The notes under the pieces were generated by a model. It searched no databases, was not told where the DNA came from, and was given only the letters and a program-made list of their open reading frames with translations. A stretch of DNA of 50,969 nt from the NCBI GenBank assembly GCA_019749835.1, contig JAIEPJ010000047.1:1-50969 (forward strand). Direction: 5' to 3'. The DNA is from Phreatobacter sp. (GTDB lineage: Bacteria; Pseudomonadota; Alphaproteobacteria; Rhizobiales; Phreatobacteraceae). The position numbers and the translations under genes are program-made. How positions within the stretch are numbered: position 1 is the first letter of the stretch; the number at the start of each line of letters is the position of its first letter. Of this stretch, positions 20,109 through 28,390 are shown one piece after another.

Positions 20109-20717
20109 ATGGCACGCCTCCCCGATTCAGAGCTGTCCGAGCGCCGTGGCTATCACCACGGCAATCTGCGTGAGGCGCTGCTGGAGGCGGCCCGACGGCT
20201 CATTGCCGAACGTGGTCCGGCGGGTTTCACGCTGTCGGATGCGGCGAAACTGGCGGGTGTGTCGCCAGCGGCGCCCTATCGCCATTTCAAGGACCGCGAG
20301 GCCCTGCTGAAGGCGATCGCCGTCGCCGGCTTCGAGGCCCTGGGCCGGCGGCTCCGCGCCGCCGCCGAGACCGGCGGTCCCGAGGGATTCGTCGCCATGG
20401 GGCGGGCCTATCTCGCCTTCGCGCGCGAGGAGCCGGCCTATTATGCCGCCATGTTCAACACGGGCCATCCCGGCGACGGGGGGGCGGGAGACGATCCGGG
20501 CTTCGCTGCGCTCCAGCAGGCGGTCGCGCAGAACATCGGCAGCGATGATCCCCAGCGGGTGAAGTTCGCGGCAACGCTTGTCTTCGCCCTGACCCATGGC
20601 CTGGCGTCCCTGTCGGCGCCGGGGTCCATCGCCATGCCGGGCGGGCTGGACGATCCGGAGCGGATGCTCGACATCGGGGTGAATGCCCTGCTGGCCGGAT
20701 TTGCCCGTATGCCGTGA
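20109..20717 (+). CDS. TetR/AcrR-family regulator with WHG-type C-terminal domain
   Basis: 202 residues from ATG at 20109. A longer frame from 19980 adds a Pro/Arg-rich stretch not typical of the family. The DNA-binding domain begins RRGYHHGNLREALLEAARRL and continues FTLSDAAKLAGVSPAAPYRHF, the helix-turn-helix of TetR proteins; the YHHGNL start is typical of the WHG-domain subgroup. The C-terminal ligand domain contains EPAYYAAMFNTGH and FALTHGLASL, matching the WHG motif region. It is convergent with the two small membrane genes that follow, so its target is not obvious from context. The ribosome site is weak. Confidence 0.88.
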   Translation: MARLPDSELSERRGYHHGNLREALLEAARRLIAERGPAGFTLSDAAKLAGVSPAAPYRHFKDREALLKAIAVAGFEALGRRLRAAAETGGPEGFVAMGRAYLAFAREEPAYYAAMFNTGHPGDGGAGDDPGFAALQQAVAQNIGSDDPQRVKFAATLVFALTHGLASLSAPGSIAMPGGLDDPERMLDIGVNALLAGFARMP

Positions 20718-20727
20718 CCGCGCCGGC

Positions 20728-21285
20728 TCAGGCGAGCGCCCGCATGAGCCCGACAATCAGGCTGACGGCGCCACTGGCGACGCCGGTGCCGAACTTCAGC
20801 GCCGATGCCCAGGGCAGGATCGCGGCGACATCACCGAGGCCGGAATAGGCGATGGCGAGAAGGACATTCTCGGTCAGGTCCATCGCCGCATAGGCGATGG
20901 GAAGGGCGAGGAGGAGTCGATGCGTGCGCTCGTTGACCGGCACGCCGCGGGTCACCAGTCCAACGGCGAGCAGGAGGCTGGCAGTGACAGCGGCGATGAG
21001 CGGCAGGTCGACGATGAGGCCGGCGAGACCCCGCCCGCGTAGCGACCAGATGGCGTCGAGATAGTCCCGGAAGGCCGCGGCGCTGTAGCCGCCGTGCTGC
21101 GTGTCCGGTCGAAGCGGCCGCAGGCAGGCGAGCCCGTCGCAGGGGGCAACGCGCAGGGACGCCTCGATGGGCGCATGGACGAGGGCGCCGGCGAGGTAGC
21201 AGGCAAGGACGGCCGCCAGCGCCAGGGCGAGGCGGGCAGGGCTGGCGCGGGCAGCGAGAGCCTCTGCGGCACCGATCAGCGTCAC
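20728..21285 (-). CDS. Hypothetical four-helix membrane protein
   Basis: 185 residues from GTG at 21285, which overlaps the stop of the DUF2798 gene (GTGA), so the two are translationally coupled. Four hydrophobic segments are visible: ALALAAVLACYLAGALV, GLIVDLPLIAAVTASLLLAVG, RLLLALPIAYAAMDLTENVL and SALKFGTGVASGAVSLIVGL. Between the first two is a soluble loop with two cysteines (APCDGLACLRPLRPD), likely periplasmic. I do not recognise a family. The third segment's MDLTEN is an unusual polar cluster inside a helix. Function unknown. Confidence 0.6.
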   Translation of the reverse strand: MTLIGAAEALAARASPARLALALAAVLACYLAGALVHAPIEASLRVAPCDGLACLRPLRPDTQHGGYSAAAFRDYLDAIWSLRGRGLAGLIVDLPLIAAVTASLLLAVGLVTRGVPVNERTHRLLLALPIAYAAMDLTENVLLAIAYSGLGDVAAILPWASALKFGTGVASGAVSLIVGLMRALA

Positions 21286-21518
21286 AGGCCCTTCGCCTCC
21301 ATCCAGGCGACGATCCGCCCGGTCATTCTCCGCGCGATCGGGATGGCGATATAGGCCGAGACGGCAGCTGCCGGCCAGGCGATGACGAAGGCGGTCAGCC
21401 AGCGCGCGAGATAGTCCGATGGGAAGCCAAGATTGAGCCAGGTGATGAGCGCGGTCATGAGAAAGGCCATGACGGCGGCCATGAGGATTGGCTGGATGAT
21501 GGCGGCTTTCGGTGGCAT
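21282..21518 (-). CDS. DUF2798 family membrane protein
   Basis: 78 residues from the ATG at 21518; an upstream start at 21572 would add a Pro/Ser-rich leader not seen in the family. Two transmembrane helices: a first in PILMAAVMAFLMTALITWLN and a second in AFVIAWPAAAVSAYIAIPI, joined by GFPSDYLARWLT. The closing PIARRMTGRIV matches the conserved arginine-rich end of DUF2798 proteins. The family has no known function that I am aware of. It overlaps the next membrane gene by four bases, forming a two-gene unit. Confidence 0.75.
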   Translation of the reverse strand: MPPKAAIIQPILMAAVMAFLMTALITWLNLGFPSDYLARWLTAFVIAWPAAAVSAYIAIPIARRMTGRIVAWMEAKGL

Positions 21519-21606
21519 GGCAGTCTCCGGACCAGGGACCGGATCACTGCCGACTGACGAGCGGCGTGGCAAGCGCCATGGGGTAATGCCGTGACGCGGC
21601 GCTGGA

Positions 21607-21978
21607 TCAGTCGGAATCGCGCGCGTTGAGGCGCTGCATCAACTTCCGGTTCTGCATTTCGAGGGTCTTCAGCTTTTCCGACAGCAAATCGGTGTCCAAG
21701 TCCTTCGCGACCAGGAAGGCCACGCCAATTTCAGGCGGGCGGCGCCAGGTCACCGAACATTCGAAGGTTTCGCCCTTCTGGGGAATCTTCAACTGGAAGT
21801 GATCCGGCACGTCGCCGACGCCACCGCAGTCGAGCCTTGCGCCGCGGTGCGTGAAGTTGCGTACCGTGCATTCGGTCGAGCGCAGGCCGCCTGGGAACAG
21901 GATCGTTCCCTTCCAGAAGGTGCGCGACCGCGGAATCGCGCGGCGCTCGATGGCTGCGGTGGTTGGCAAGGCGGGCAA
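21607..21978 (-). CDS. PilZ-domain protein
   Basis: 123 residues, apparently starting with TTG at 21978 behind a GAGACGGG stretch; no other in-frame start precedes the domain. The N-terminal ERRAIPRSRTFWKGTILF provides the paired arginines of the PilZ RxxxR motif, and RNFTHRGARLDC replaces the usual DxSxxG with a related NxTxxG turn. A short coiled-coil follows at the C-terminus (LLSEKLKTLEMQNRKLMQRL). PilZ proteins bind cyclic di-GMP and pass the signal to partners; the changed DxSxxG may weaken binding. The gene stands alone. The diguanylate cyclase at 1.2-2.4 kb is in the same window but not linked. Confidence 0.8.
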   Translation of the reverse strand: MPALPTTAAIERRAIPRSRTFWKGTILFPGGLRSTECTVRNFTHRGARLDCGGVGDVPDHFQLKIPQKGETFECSVTWRRPPEIGVAFLVAKDLDTDLLSEKLKTLEMQNRKLMQRLNARDSD

Positions 21979-22022
21979 CCCGTCTCTGACAGAAGCGTCG
22001 ATCTCAGTTTAGGCGGCAGCCC

Positions 22023-22760
22023 TTAACCGTCCGTTGCAACGGCCGCAGACGCGAATTGCCCACGATAGACCTTGGGACGCGGTGGCGCATAGCCGCCGGC
22101 CTTGGAGGTCCGCAGGCCGAGGGCATGCAGGCTCTCGGCGAGCTTTACGGCGGCCGCGACGCCATCGATGACCGGCAGCCCGTGCTCGGCCGACAGCGCT
22201 GCCGCAAGGTCGGCCATGCCGGCGCAGCCCAGCACGATCGCCTCGGCGCGGTCCTCGCTCTTCGCGCGCGCGATCTCCTCCGAGATCCGGGCACGGGCGT
22301 CGGAGGCGGGGTTTTCGAGTTCCAGAACCGGGACTTCGCAGGAGCGCACGCGCGCGCAGCGATGGGCGAAGCCATATTTGTGGACATTGTGCTCGAGGGC
22401 CGGCACCGAGACGGCCAGGGTCGTCACCACTGTGAATTTGGTCGCCAGCAGTGTCGCCACATGCATGGCCGCCTCGCCGATGCCCACCACCGGCACCGCC
22501 ATCAGCGAGCGGGCGGCATCAAGGCCGGTATCGTCGAAACAGGCGATGACGAAGCCGTCCGAGCCCGGCCGCGCGCGCATTTCCGCCAGCATGCCCGGAA
22601 TGGAATAGACCTCGTCGTAATAGCCCTCGATGGAGGCCGGGCCGCTATCGGGATTGACCGCCTCGATGGTCGTGCCGGGGGCGGCGACGGAACGCGCCGC
22701 CTCGCCGATGGCGCGGGTCATGGAGGCGGTGGTGTTGGGATTGACGATGGTCAGATGCAT
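22023..22760 (-). CDS. Aspartate/glutamate (hydantoin) racemase-family enzyme
   Basis: 245 residues. It begins LTIVNPNTTASMTRAI, the substrate-anion motif of the Asp/Glu/hydantoin racemase group, and has both catalytic cysteines, one in VIACFDDTGL around residue 75 and one in AIVLGCAGMADL around 185. The reaction is proton removal and return at an alpha carbon using the two cysteines. Hydantoin racemases and maleate isomerases share this fold. It is the last gene of the long minus-strand unit with the ABC transporter, amidase and FAD oxidase, 47 bases after the ATPase start region, which points to racemising an imported amino-acid-like compound. Confidence 0.88.
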   Translation of the reverse strand: MHLTIVNPNTTASMTRAIGEAARSVAAPGTTIEAVNPDSGPASIEGYYDEVYSIPGMLAEMRARPGSDGFVIACFDDTGLDAARSLMAVPVVGIGEAAMHVATLLATKFTVVTTLAVSVPALEHNVHKYGFAHRCARVRSCEVPVLELENPASDARARISEEIARAKSEDRAEAIVLGCAGMADLAAALSAEHGLPVIDGVAAAVKLAESLHALGLRTSKAGGYAPPRPKVYRGQFASAAVATDG

Positions 22761-22807
22761 GGCGGCGACGCTGTCCGGTTCGGCGAGGATTCGGCCAGCC
22801 TAGCCGA

Positions 22808-23803
22808 TCATGCCGCCGCCGGCGCGGTTGCATCCGTGCGGAAACAGCGGGCCTCGTGTCCCCCACCGACGGCGACGGGCTCGGGCGTCGCCTCGGAGCA
22901 GGCGGGAAGCGCCAGCTTGCAGCGCGGCGCGAAAGAGCAGCCGGGCGGCAGGTTGGCGAGGTCGGGGGGCGAGCCTGGAATGGCGTCGAGCCGGGTGCCC
23001 TTGGTCATGGCGTCATGGGCGCGGCTCTTCAGGAGGCCGATCGTGTAGGGATGGCGGGGGCTGCGCAGAATGTCGCGGATCGGTCCGGTCTCGACGATTC
23101 GGCCGCCATACATGACCGCGACGCGGTCGGCGACCTCGACGGCGACGCCGATGTCGTGGGTGACGAAGATGACGGCGATGCCGAATTCGCGCTGCAATTC
23201 GCGGATCAGCAGCAGGATCTGGATCTGGACGGTGGCATCGAGGGCAGTCGTCGGCTCGTCGGCGAGCAGGACCTTCGGGTTGCAGGCCAGCGCCAAGGCG
23301 ATCATCGCACGCTGGCGCATGCCGCCCGACATCTCGTGGGGATAGTTGTCGAGGCGGCGTTCCGGCGAGGGAATGCGCACCCGCTCGAACAGGTCGAGTG
23401 CCCGCTTCTTCGCGTCGGCCCAGGAACCGCCGTCATGCTTGACGATGGTCTCGGCGATCTGGTGGCCGAGCGTATAGACCGGGTCGAGGGCGAGCGCCGG
23501 CTCTTGGAAGATCATCGAGACGTCGCGGCCGCGGAAGGCCTGCAACTCCTTCGGACCGAGGGTGAGAACATTCTTGCCGCCGACGGTGATCGCGCCATCG
23601 ATCTTCGTGCGCTTTTCCGGGTTGAGGCGCAGCATGGCGCGCAGCGTCACCGACTTGCCCGAGCCGGATTCACCGAGGATCGCGAGGGTCTCGCCGCGGT
23701 CGAGGGCGAGATCGACGCCGTTGATGGCGCAGATCGGCTTGGGGCCACCGGTGAAGGTGACCTTGAGGTTGCGGATATCAACGAGGGGCGGGGTGGTCAG
23801 CAT
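22808..23803 (-). CDS. Dipeptide/oligopeptide-type ABC transporter ATPase (DppD-like)
   Basis: 331 residues from ATG at 23803, ten bases after the upstream ATPase's stop. Walker A is GESGSGKSV, the ABC signature is MSGGMRQRAM, Walker B is VLLADEPTTALD, and the switch is FVTHDIGV. The C-terminal extension PPGCSFAPRCKLALPACSEA is the Cys-bearing oligo_HPY region that marks the DppD/OppD/DppF/OppF subgroup. It powers uptake through the two permeases encoded upstream with its partner ATPase. All nucleotide-site residues are intact. Confidence 0.94.
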   Translation of the reverse strand: MLTTPPLVDIRNLKVTFTGGPKPICAINGVDLALDRGETLAILGESGSGKSVTLRAMLRLNPEKRTKIDGAITVGGKNVLTLGPKELQAFRGRDVSMIFQEPALALDPVYTLGHQIAETIVKHDGGSWADAKKRALDLFERVRIPSPERRLDNYPHEMSGGMRQRAMIALALACNPKVLLADEPTTALDATVQIQILLLIRELQREFGIAVIFVTHDIGVAVEVADRVAVMYGGRIVETGPIRDILRSPRHPYTIGLLKSRAHDAMTKGTRLDAIPGSPPDLANLPPGCSFAPRCKLALPACSEATPEPVAVGGGHEARCFRTDATAPAAA

Positions 23804-23813
23804 CTCTCGTCCC

Positions 23814-24815
23814 TCATGCCGCGGCTGCGGGGGCCATGGTATGGCCGGAGCCCGGCTCGGAGCGCAGGCAGGCGACGTCATGCAGAGCCGCCGCGCGGGT
23901 CAGCACCGGCTCGCGCTGGGAACAGACGCCCTCCGCGAAGGTGCAGCGGGTGTGGAAGCGGCAGCCGGGCGGCGGGTCGATGGGGTTCGGCGGATCGCCG
24001 AAGAGCGGGGCCTTCTCGGTGCGGTTGTCCGGGTCCATGGTGGGCATGGAGCGGGTGAGGGCGCCGGAATAGGGGTGGAACGGGTCCTCGAAGATCGCCT
24101 CCGACGGGCCGATTTCGGCGACCTTGCCGAGATACATGACCATGACGCGGTCCGACATGTAGCGGACGACATGGAGGTCGTGGGAGATGAAGACATAGGT
24201 GAGCTTGAACTCCTCCTTGAGGTCGAGGAGGAGGTTGAGGACCTGTGCCTCCACCGACTTGTCGAGGGCCGAGACCGCCTCGTCGAGGATGACGACCTTG
24301 GGCTGGAGCGCCAGCGCCCGGGCGATGTTGATGCGCTGGCGCTGTCCGCCGGATAGCTCATGCGGATAACGGCCGGCGAAGCGCGAGGGTTCGAGGCCGA
24401 CCTTGGCGAGCAGGTCGCGGGCGCGCTCGATGGCCTCGCGCTGCGGCACGCCATGGACCTGCGGCCCGAAGGCGATGGAGCTCTCGATGGTCAGGCGCGG
24501 ATTGAGCGAGGCGTAGCTGTCCTGGAAGACCATCTGGACCTGGCGGCGGTACTCCGTCAGCGACAGGTCCGGCGAGCCGACCTTGGCGCCGTCGAAGAGG
24601 ATCTCGCCGCGGGTCGGGTCCATCAGGTGCATCAGCAGGCGCGCGGTGGTCGACTTGCCACAGCCGGATTCGCCGACGATGCCGAGGGTCTCGCCGTCGA
24701 TCACGTCGAAATCGATGCCGTCGACGGCCCGCACCACCTTCTTCGGGCCGAACAGGCCGCCGGCGATGGGAAAGTGCTTGACCAGGCCGCGGACGGTGAG
24801 GAGGGGCAGGCTCAT
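23814..24815 (-). CDS. Dipeptide/oligopeptide-type ABC transporter ATPase (DppF-like)
   Basis: 333 residues; the ATG at 24815 overlaps the permease stop (ATGA). Walker A is GESGCGKST, signature [10 protein letters not shown], Walker [17 protein letters not shown]-loop [11 protein letters not shown]. The proline of the usual DEP is alanine (DEAVSALD), as in many DppF/OppF proteins. The N-terminal [21 protein letters not shown] insertion and the C-terminal [19 protein letters not shown] are typical of DppF. It should pair with the DppD-like subunit as an ATPase heterodimer on the cytoplasmic side. Confidence 0.94.
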   Translation of the reverse strand: MSLPLLTVRGLVKHFPIAGGLFGPKKVVRAVDGIDFDVIDGETLGIVGESGCGKSTTARLLMHLMDPTRGEILFDGAKVGSPDLSLTEYRRQVQMVFQDSYASLNPRLTIESSIAFGPQVHGVPQREAIERARDLLAKVGLEPSRFAGRYPHELSGGQRQRINIARALALQPKVVILDEAVSALDKSVEAQVLNLLLDLKEEFKLTYVFISHDLHVVRYMSDRVMVMYLGKVAEIGPSEAIFEDPFHPYSGALTRSMPTMDPDNRTEKAPLFGDPPNPIDPPPGCRFHTRCTFAEGVCSQREPVLTRAAALHDVACLRSEPGSGHTMAPAAAA

Positions 24816-25714
24816 ACCTTGACATCCATCGCGTTGCGCAGGCCGTCGGCCAGGACGTTGAAGGAGATCGAGGTGATGAAGATCATCACGCCGGGAAGGG
24901 CTGCGACCAGGGGCTGGTTGTAGATCGCGGTGCGCAGGGTGTTGAGCATCAGGCCCCATTCAGGCTCGGGCGGACGGACGCCGAGGCCGAGGAAGGACAG
25001 GCCCGAGGCGAGGATCATCGAGACCGAGATAAGGCCCGTTGCATAGACGAAGATCGGTCCGAGCACGTTGCCGAGCACATGGACGCGGATGATCGTGAGC
25101 GCATTGGCGCCGGAGGCGCGGGCGGCCTCGACATAATCGCGGTTGCGCACCTGAGTCGTCACGGCCTCGGCGACGCGGGCGATCGGCGGGATGAAGACGA
25201 CGGTGAGCGAGACGAGGGCGTTCTGGATGCCGGCGCCGAGCGCGCCGGACAGTGCCACAGCCAGCAGCACCGAGGGGAAGGCGTAGAACACGTCGATGGT
25301 GCGCATCATCACCGTATTGGTCTTGCCGCCGACATAGCCGGCGATGATGCCGATGAGGCTGCCGACGCCGAAGGCCATGAGCACGGGGGTGACCCCCATC
25401 ATCAGGGAATAGCGGGCGCCGTAGATCAGGCGCGAAAGCATGTCGCGGCCGAGCTCGTCGGTGCCGAGCGGGAAACCGTCGGTCCCCACCGGCCTGAGCC
25501 GGCGGATGGTGCGCCCCGCATAGGGGTCCATCGGGGCGATGAGCGGGGCGAAGATCGCCATCAGGATCAGCAGCAGGACGAGGATGCCGGCGGCGATGGC
25601 GAGCTTGTCATTTCGGAAGCGCTTGCCGACGCCGGACCAGTAGCCGGGCGACCTTTCGATGGGCGCGACGGTCTTGGCGGGGTCCTGGGGCAGGAGCGAG
25701 GCGACGGAGGTCAT
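24812..25714 (-). CDS. Dipeptide-type ABC transporter permease (DppC-like)
   Basis: 300 residues from ATG at 25714, four bases after the DppB-like stop. A cytoplasmic leader with an RFRNDKLA segment precedes helix 1 ([20 protein letters not shown]). The periplasmic loop has the family's PMDPYAG and [20 protein letters not shown]. The EAA coupling loop, which contacts the ATPases, is seen as [21 protein letters not shown]. Six transmembrane helices in total. It forms the membrane channel together with the DppB-like protein. Confidence 0.94.
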   Translation of the reverse strand: MTSVASLLPQDPAKTVAPIERSPGYWSGVGKRFRNDKLAIAAGILVLLLILMAIFAPLIAPMDPYAGRTIRRLRPVGTDGFPLGTDELGRDMLSRLIYGARYSLMMGVTPVLMAFGVGSLIGIIAGYVGGKTNTVMMRTIDVFYAFPSVLLAVALSGALGAGIQNALVSLTVVFIPPIARVAEAVTTQVRNRDYVEAARASGANALTIIRVHVLGNVLGPIFVYATGLISVSMILASGLSFLGLGVRPPEPEWGLMLNTLRTAIYNQPLVAALPGVMIFITSISFNVLADGLRNAMDVKV

Positions 25715-25718
25715 CGGG

Positions 25719-26672
25719 TCAGCTCCTCTGGATGCGCGGATCGATGGCCGTCTGGATGACGTCCACGATGAGGTTGAGGAGGACGAAGAACAACGCCAGG
25801 ACGAGGATCGTCCCCTGGAGCAGGGGAAGGTCGCGCTGGAAGATCGCCGCATTGAGCAGGAAGCCGGTACCCGGCCAGGAGAAGACCGTCTCGATGAGGA
25901 TGGACCCGCCCAGCAGATAGCCGAGCTGCAGGCCCATGACCGCGAGGGCCGTGGGGGCGGCGTTCTTCACGACATGGCCGAAGATGCCGAGTTCCGAGAG
26001 GCCCTTGGCCCGCAACGCCGGTACGAAGTCCTGGCTGAGGATGTCGGCGACGAGGGCGCGGATGGTGCGTGCCACGATGCCCATGGGAATGACGCTCATG
26101 GTGATGGCCGGCAGGATCAGGTGCCGGAAATGCGCCCAGTCCGGCTGCCAGTCTGCCGAGCCGCCGGGGCCGGCGCCGGTCGGCGGCAGCCAGTTGAGCT
26201 GCACGGAGAAGATGATGACCAGCACCATGCCGAGCCAGTAATGCGGCACGGAGACGCCGATCACCGAGAGGATGGAGGCGATCTTGTCGATGGGGCTATT
26301 GCGGAAATAGCCGGCGACGAAACCGAAGAGCAGGCCGAAGAAAAAGCCGATGAGGGTGGCGACGAAGGACAGGAGCAGCGTGTTCTTCACCGCCCGGAGC
26401 ACCTCGCTGGCGACGGATCGGCCGGTGGCGATGGAGACACCGAGGTCACCCTGCAAGGCGCGCCAGCACCACAGCAGGAACTGCTCGTAATAGGGCCGGT
26501 CGAAGCCGTAGGCCCGCATCATCTGCATCTTCAGCTCTTCCGATGCGTCCGGTGGCAGGACCGAGACCAGCGGGTCGCCCGGGGCGATGTGGACGAGGCC
26601 GAAACAGACGACCGACACGCCGATGACGATCGGGATCGTGTAGACGAGGCGTTTGCCGAGATAGACTAGCAT
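25719..26672 (-). CDS. Dipeptide-type ABC transporter permease (DppB-like)
   Basis: 317 residues, typical for DppB/OppB. The first helix follows YLGKRLVYTIPIVIGVSVV, with the periplasmic HIAPGDPL motif of the family. The coupling loop is FVPALRAKGLSELGIFGHVV, and the last part has ETVFSWPGTGFLLNAAI and a closing IDPRIQRS, all conserved. Six helices. It follows the second substrate-binding protein by 22 bases in the same operon. Confidence 0.94.
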   Translation of the reverse strand: MLVYLGKRLVYTIPIVIGVSVVCFGLVHIAPGDPLVSVLPPDASEELKMQMMRAYGFDRPYYEQFLLWCWRALQGDLGVSIATGRSVASEVLRAVKNTLLLSFVATLIGFFFGLLFGFVAGYFRNSPIDKIASILSVIGVSVPHYWLGMVLVIIFSVQLNWLPPTGAGPGGSADWQPDWAHFRHLILPAITMSVIPMGIVARTIRALVADILSQDFVPALRAKGLSELGIFGHVVKNAAPTALAVMGLQLGYLLGGSILIETVFSWPGTGFLLNAAIFQRDLPLLQGTILVLALFFVLLNLIVDVIQTAIDPRIQRS

Positions 26673-26694
26673 GCGGAGCGTCCTGCGAGCCGCG

Positions 26695-28314
26695 TCATCC
26701 GACGGTGACCGGGCTGATGTCCTGGTACCAGTTCTGTGCCTGGACGAAGCCTCTCACCCGCGGCGACATGGCGCGCGGTGCGACGTCGTGGGCGACGAAC
26801 AGGAACAGCGCCTCGTCGACGAATTTCTCATGGGCGCGCTGGATCGCGACGAGCTGCTCCGCCGGATCGAAGGATGACCGGATCCTGGCGAGACGTGCAT
26901 CCATGTCCGGATCGACATAGTAGCCCCAGTTGGTGCCAGCGGGAGGCAGGAGCCCGCCGTCGAGGTGGCGGATGAGGGCGGTGAAGGGGTCCTGGCTGAA
27001 ATAGGACGAATTGGTCGAATGGGCGCCGCGCGAGGAGGGGTGCTTCGCCCCGGCACGCCAGGAACTGACCAGCGCATTCCAGTCCATCACCTCGAACTCG
27101 ACCTTGATGCCGATCTCGCCGAGATTCTGCTGGATGAGCTCGTTCATCACCAGTGGCTGCATCTGGCCCGATCCGGAGGGCGAGATGATCGCCTTGACGG
27201 TCAGGGGCCGCGCCGGGCTGTAGCCCGCTTCGGCCATGAGCTTCAGGGCGGCGGGGACATCGGTCTTGACGTCGAAGGAGGGCTTGCCGAACCACGGACT
27301 TGAGGGCGGCACCATGCCCTTGGCGGGCAGCATCATGCCGCCGAGCAACTCCACCATGCCGGCCCGGTCGACGGCGAGGTTGGCCGCCTTGCGGATGCGG
27401 ATATCGTTCCAGGGCGAGCCCTCGACCCGCGAGAAATGCCAGGTCCAGTTGTGCGGATAGACGTTGGAGGTGATCTGCATGCCGCGGGACCGCAACTGCT
27501 GCAGGGCGTCGGTGGCGGGCGCCTCGATCCAGTCGACCTGCCCGGAGAGGAGTGCGGCAGTGCGCGCATTGGGCTCCGGCATCGGCACCAGCACGACACG
27601 GTCGAGCTTCGGCCGGCGGGCGGGGTTCCAGTAGGCGGCGTTCGGGACGAGTTCGAGCCGCTCGCGGGGTGTGTAGCGATCGACCTTCCAGGGGCCGGTT
27701 CCCGACGGGCTGCGGATGAAATTGTCCCAGTTGCGCCCGACCTTTTCCCATTGGGCCGGCGATGACATCAGGATCCACGAGATCTCGTAGGGAAAGAGGG
27801 CGTTCGGCGTGTTCGATACGAATTCGACCGTCATCGGGTCGAGCGCGCGATAGCTCTTCACCGAGGGGATGCGGGTGCGGCCCTGACCGGCCTGACGCGG
27901 GTCGTGCTGGGGTGAATCAGCCTTGAGGATCTTGTCGAAGTTCCAGATGACGGCCGCAGCGTCGAAGGCGGAGCCGTCATGGAAGGTGACCCCGGGGCGC
28001 AGCACGAAGGTCCAGCGTGTCGGATCCGCCGGATCGACGCGCCATGACGTCGCGAGACCGGGAATGAGACCGCCGGGCGTGTCGGCCTTGGTGAGGTCCC
28101 ACAGGATGAGGGAATCGAAGACGTTGAAGCCGACGAAGCGCATGCCCTCGGCGCCCTGGTCGGTCTGGCCGTTCGGCAGCGGAATGTCCGAGGCCGTCAT
28201 GGCGATGCGCAGGACGCCCGAGCCCTGGGCGCTGACCTGCGACAGGTCGAGGAATGACACCGTGGTTGCAGCAAGACCACCGGCGAGCACCTGCCGCCTG
28301 TCGAAAGAACGCAT
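26695..28314 (-). CDS. Solute-binding protein of the ABC transporter, Tat-type leader
   Basis: 539 residues, family 5 extracellular solute-binding protein. The leader MRSFDRRQVLAGGLAATTVS has the RRxVL pattern of a Tat substrate. The mature protein has LRIAMTASDIPLPNGQTDQG, the family 5 signature TFVLRPGVTFHDGSAFDAAAV, and LSGQVDWIEAP. It is a paralogue of the next protein (28391-30058): they share the N-terminal LRIxMTAxDIP, DQGxEG and the tail PRAMSPRVRGFVQAQNWYQDI/VTGVVQPRSWFIDI. Having two related binding proteins for one channel suggests a broadened substrate range. The substrate is unknown; peptides, amides or hydantoin-like compounds fit the neighbouring enzymes. Confidence 0.92.
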   Translation of the reverse strand: MRSFDRRQVLAGGLAATTVSFLDLSQVSAQGSGVLRIAMTASDIPLPNGQTDQGAEGMRFVGFNVFDSLILWDLTKADTPGGLIPGLATSWRVDPADPTRWTFVLRPGVTFHDGSAFDAAAVIWNFDKILKADSPQHDPRQAGQGRTRIPSVKSYRALDPMTVEFVSNTPNALFPYEISWILMSSPAQWEKVGRNWDNFIRSPSGTGPWKVDRYTPRERLELVPNAAYWNPARRPKLDRVVLVPMPEPNARTAALLSGQVDWIEAPATDALQQLRSRGMQITSNVYPHNWTWHFSRVEGSPWNDIRIRKAANLAVDRAGMVELLGGMMLPAKGMVPPSSPWFGKPSFDVKTDVPAALKLMAEAGYSPARPLTVKAIISPSGSGQMQPLVMNELIQQNLGEIGIKVEFEVMDWNALVSSWRAGAKHPSSRGAHSTNSSYFSQDPFTALIRHLDGGLLPPAGTNWGYYVDPDMDARLARIRSSFDPAEQLVAIQRAHEKFVDEALFLFVAHDVAPRAMSPRVRGFVQAQNWYQDISPVTVG

Positions 28315-28390
28315 CTCAGCCTCATGGAAATCGGGGGTGATGAACCGGGCGACCCGCAGGGGCCGCCCGGCCTTGTGAGATCGACCGGGA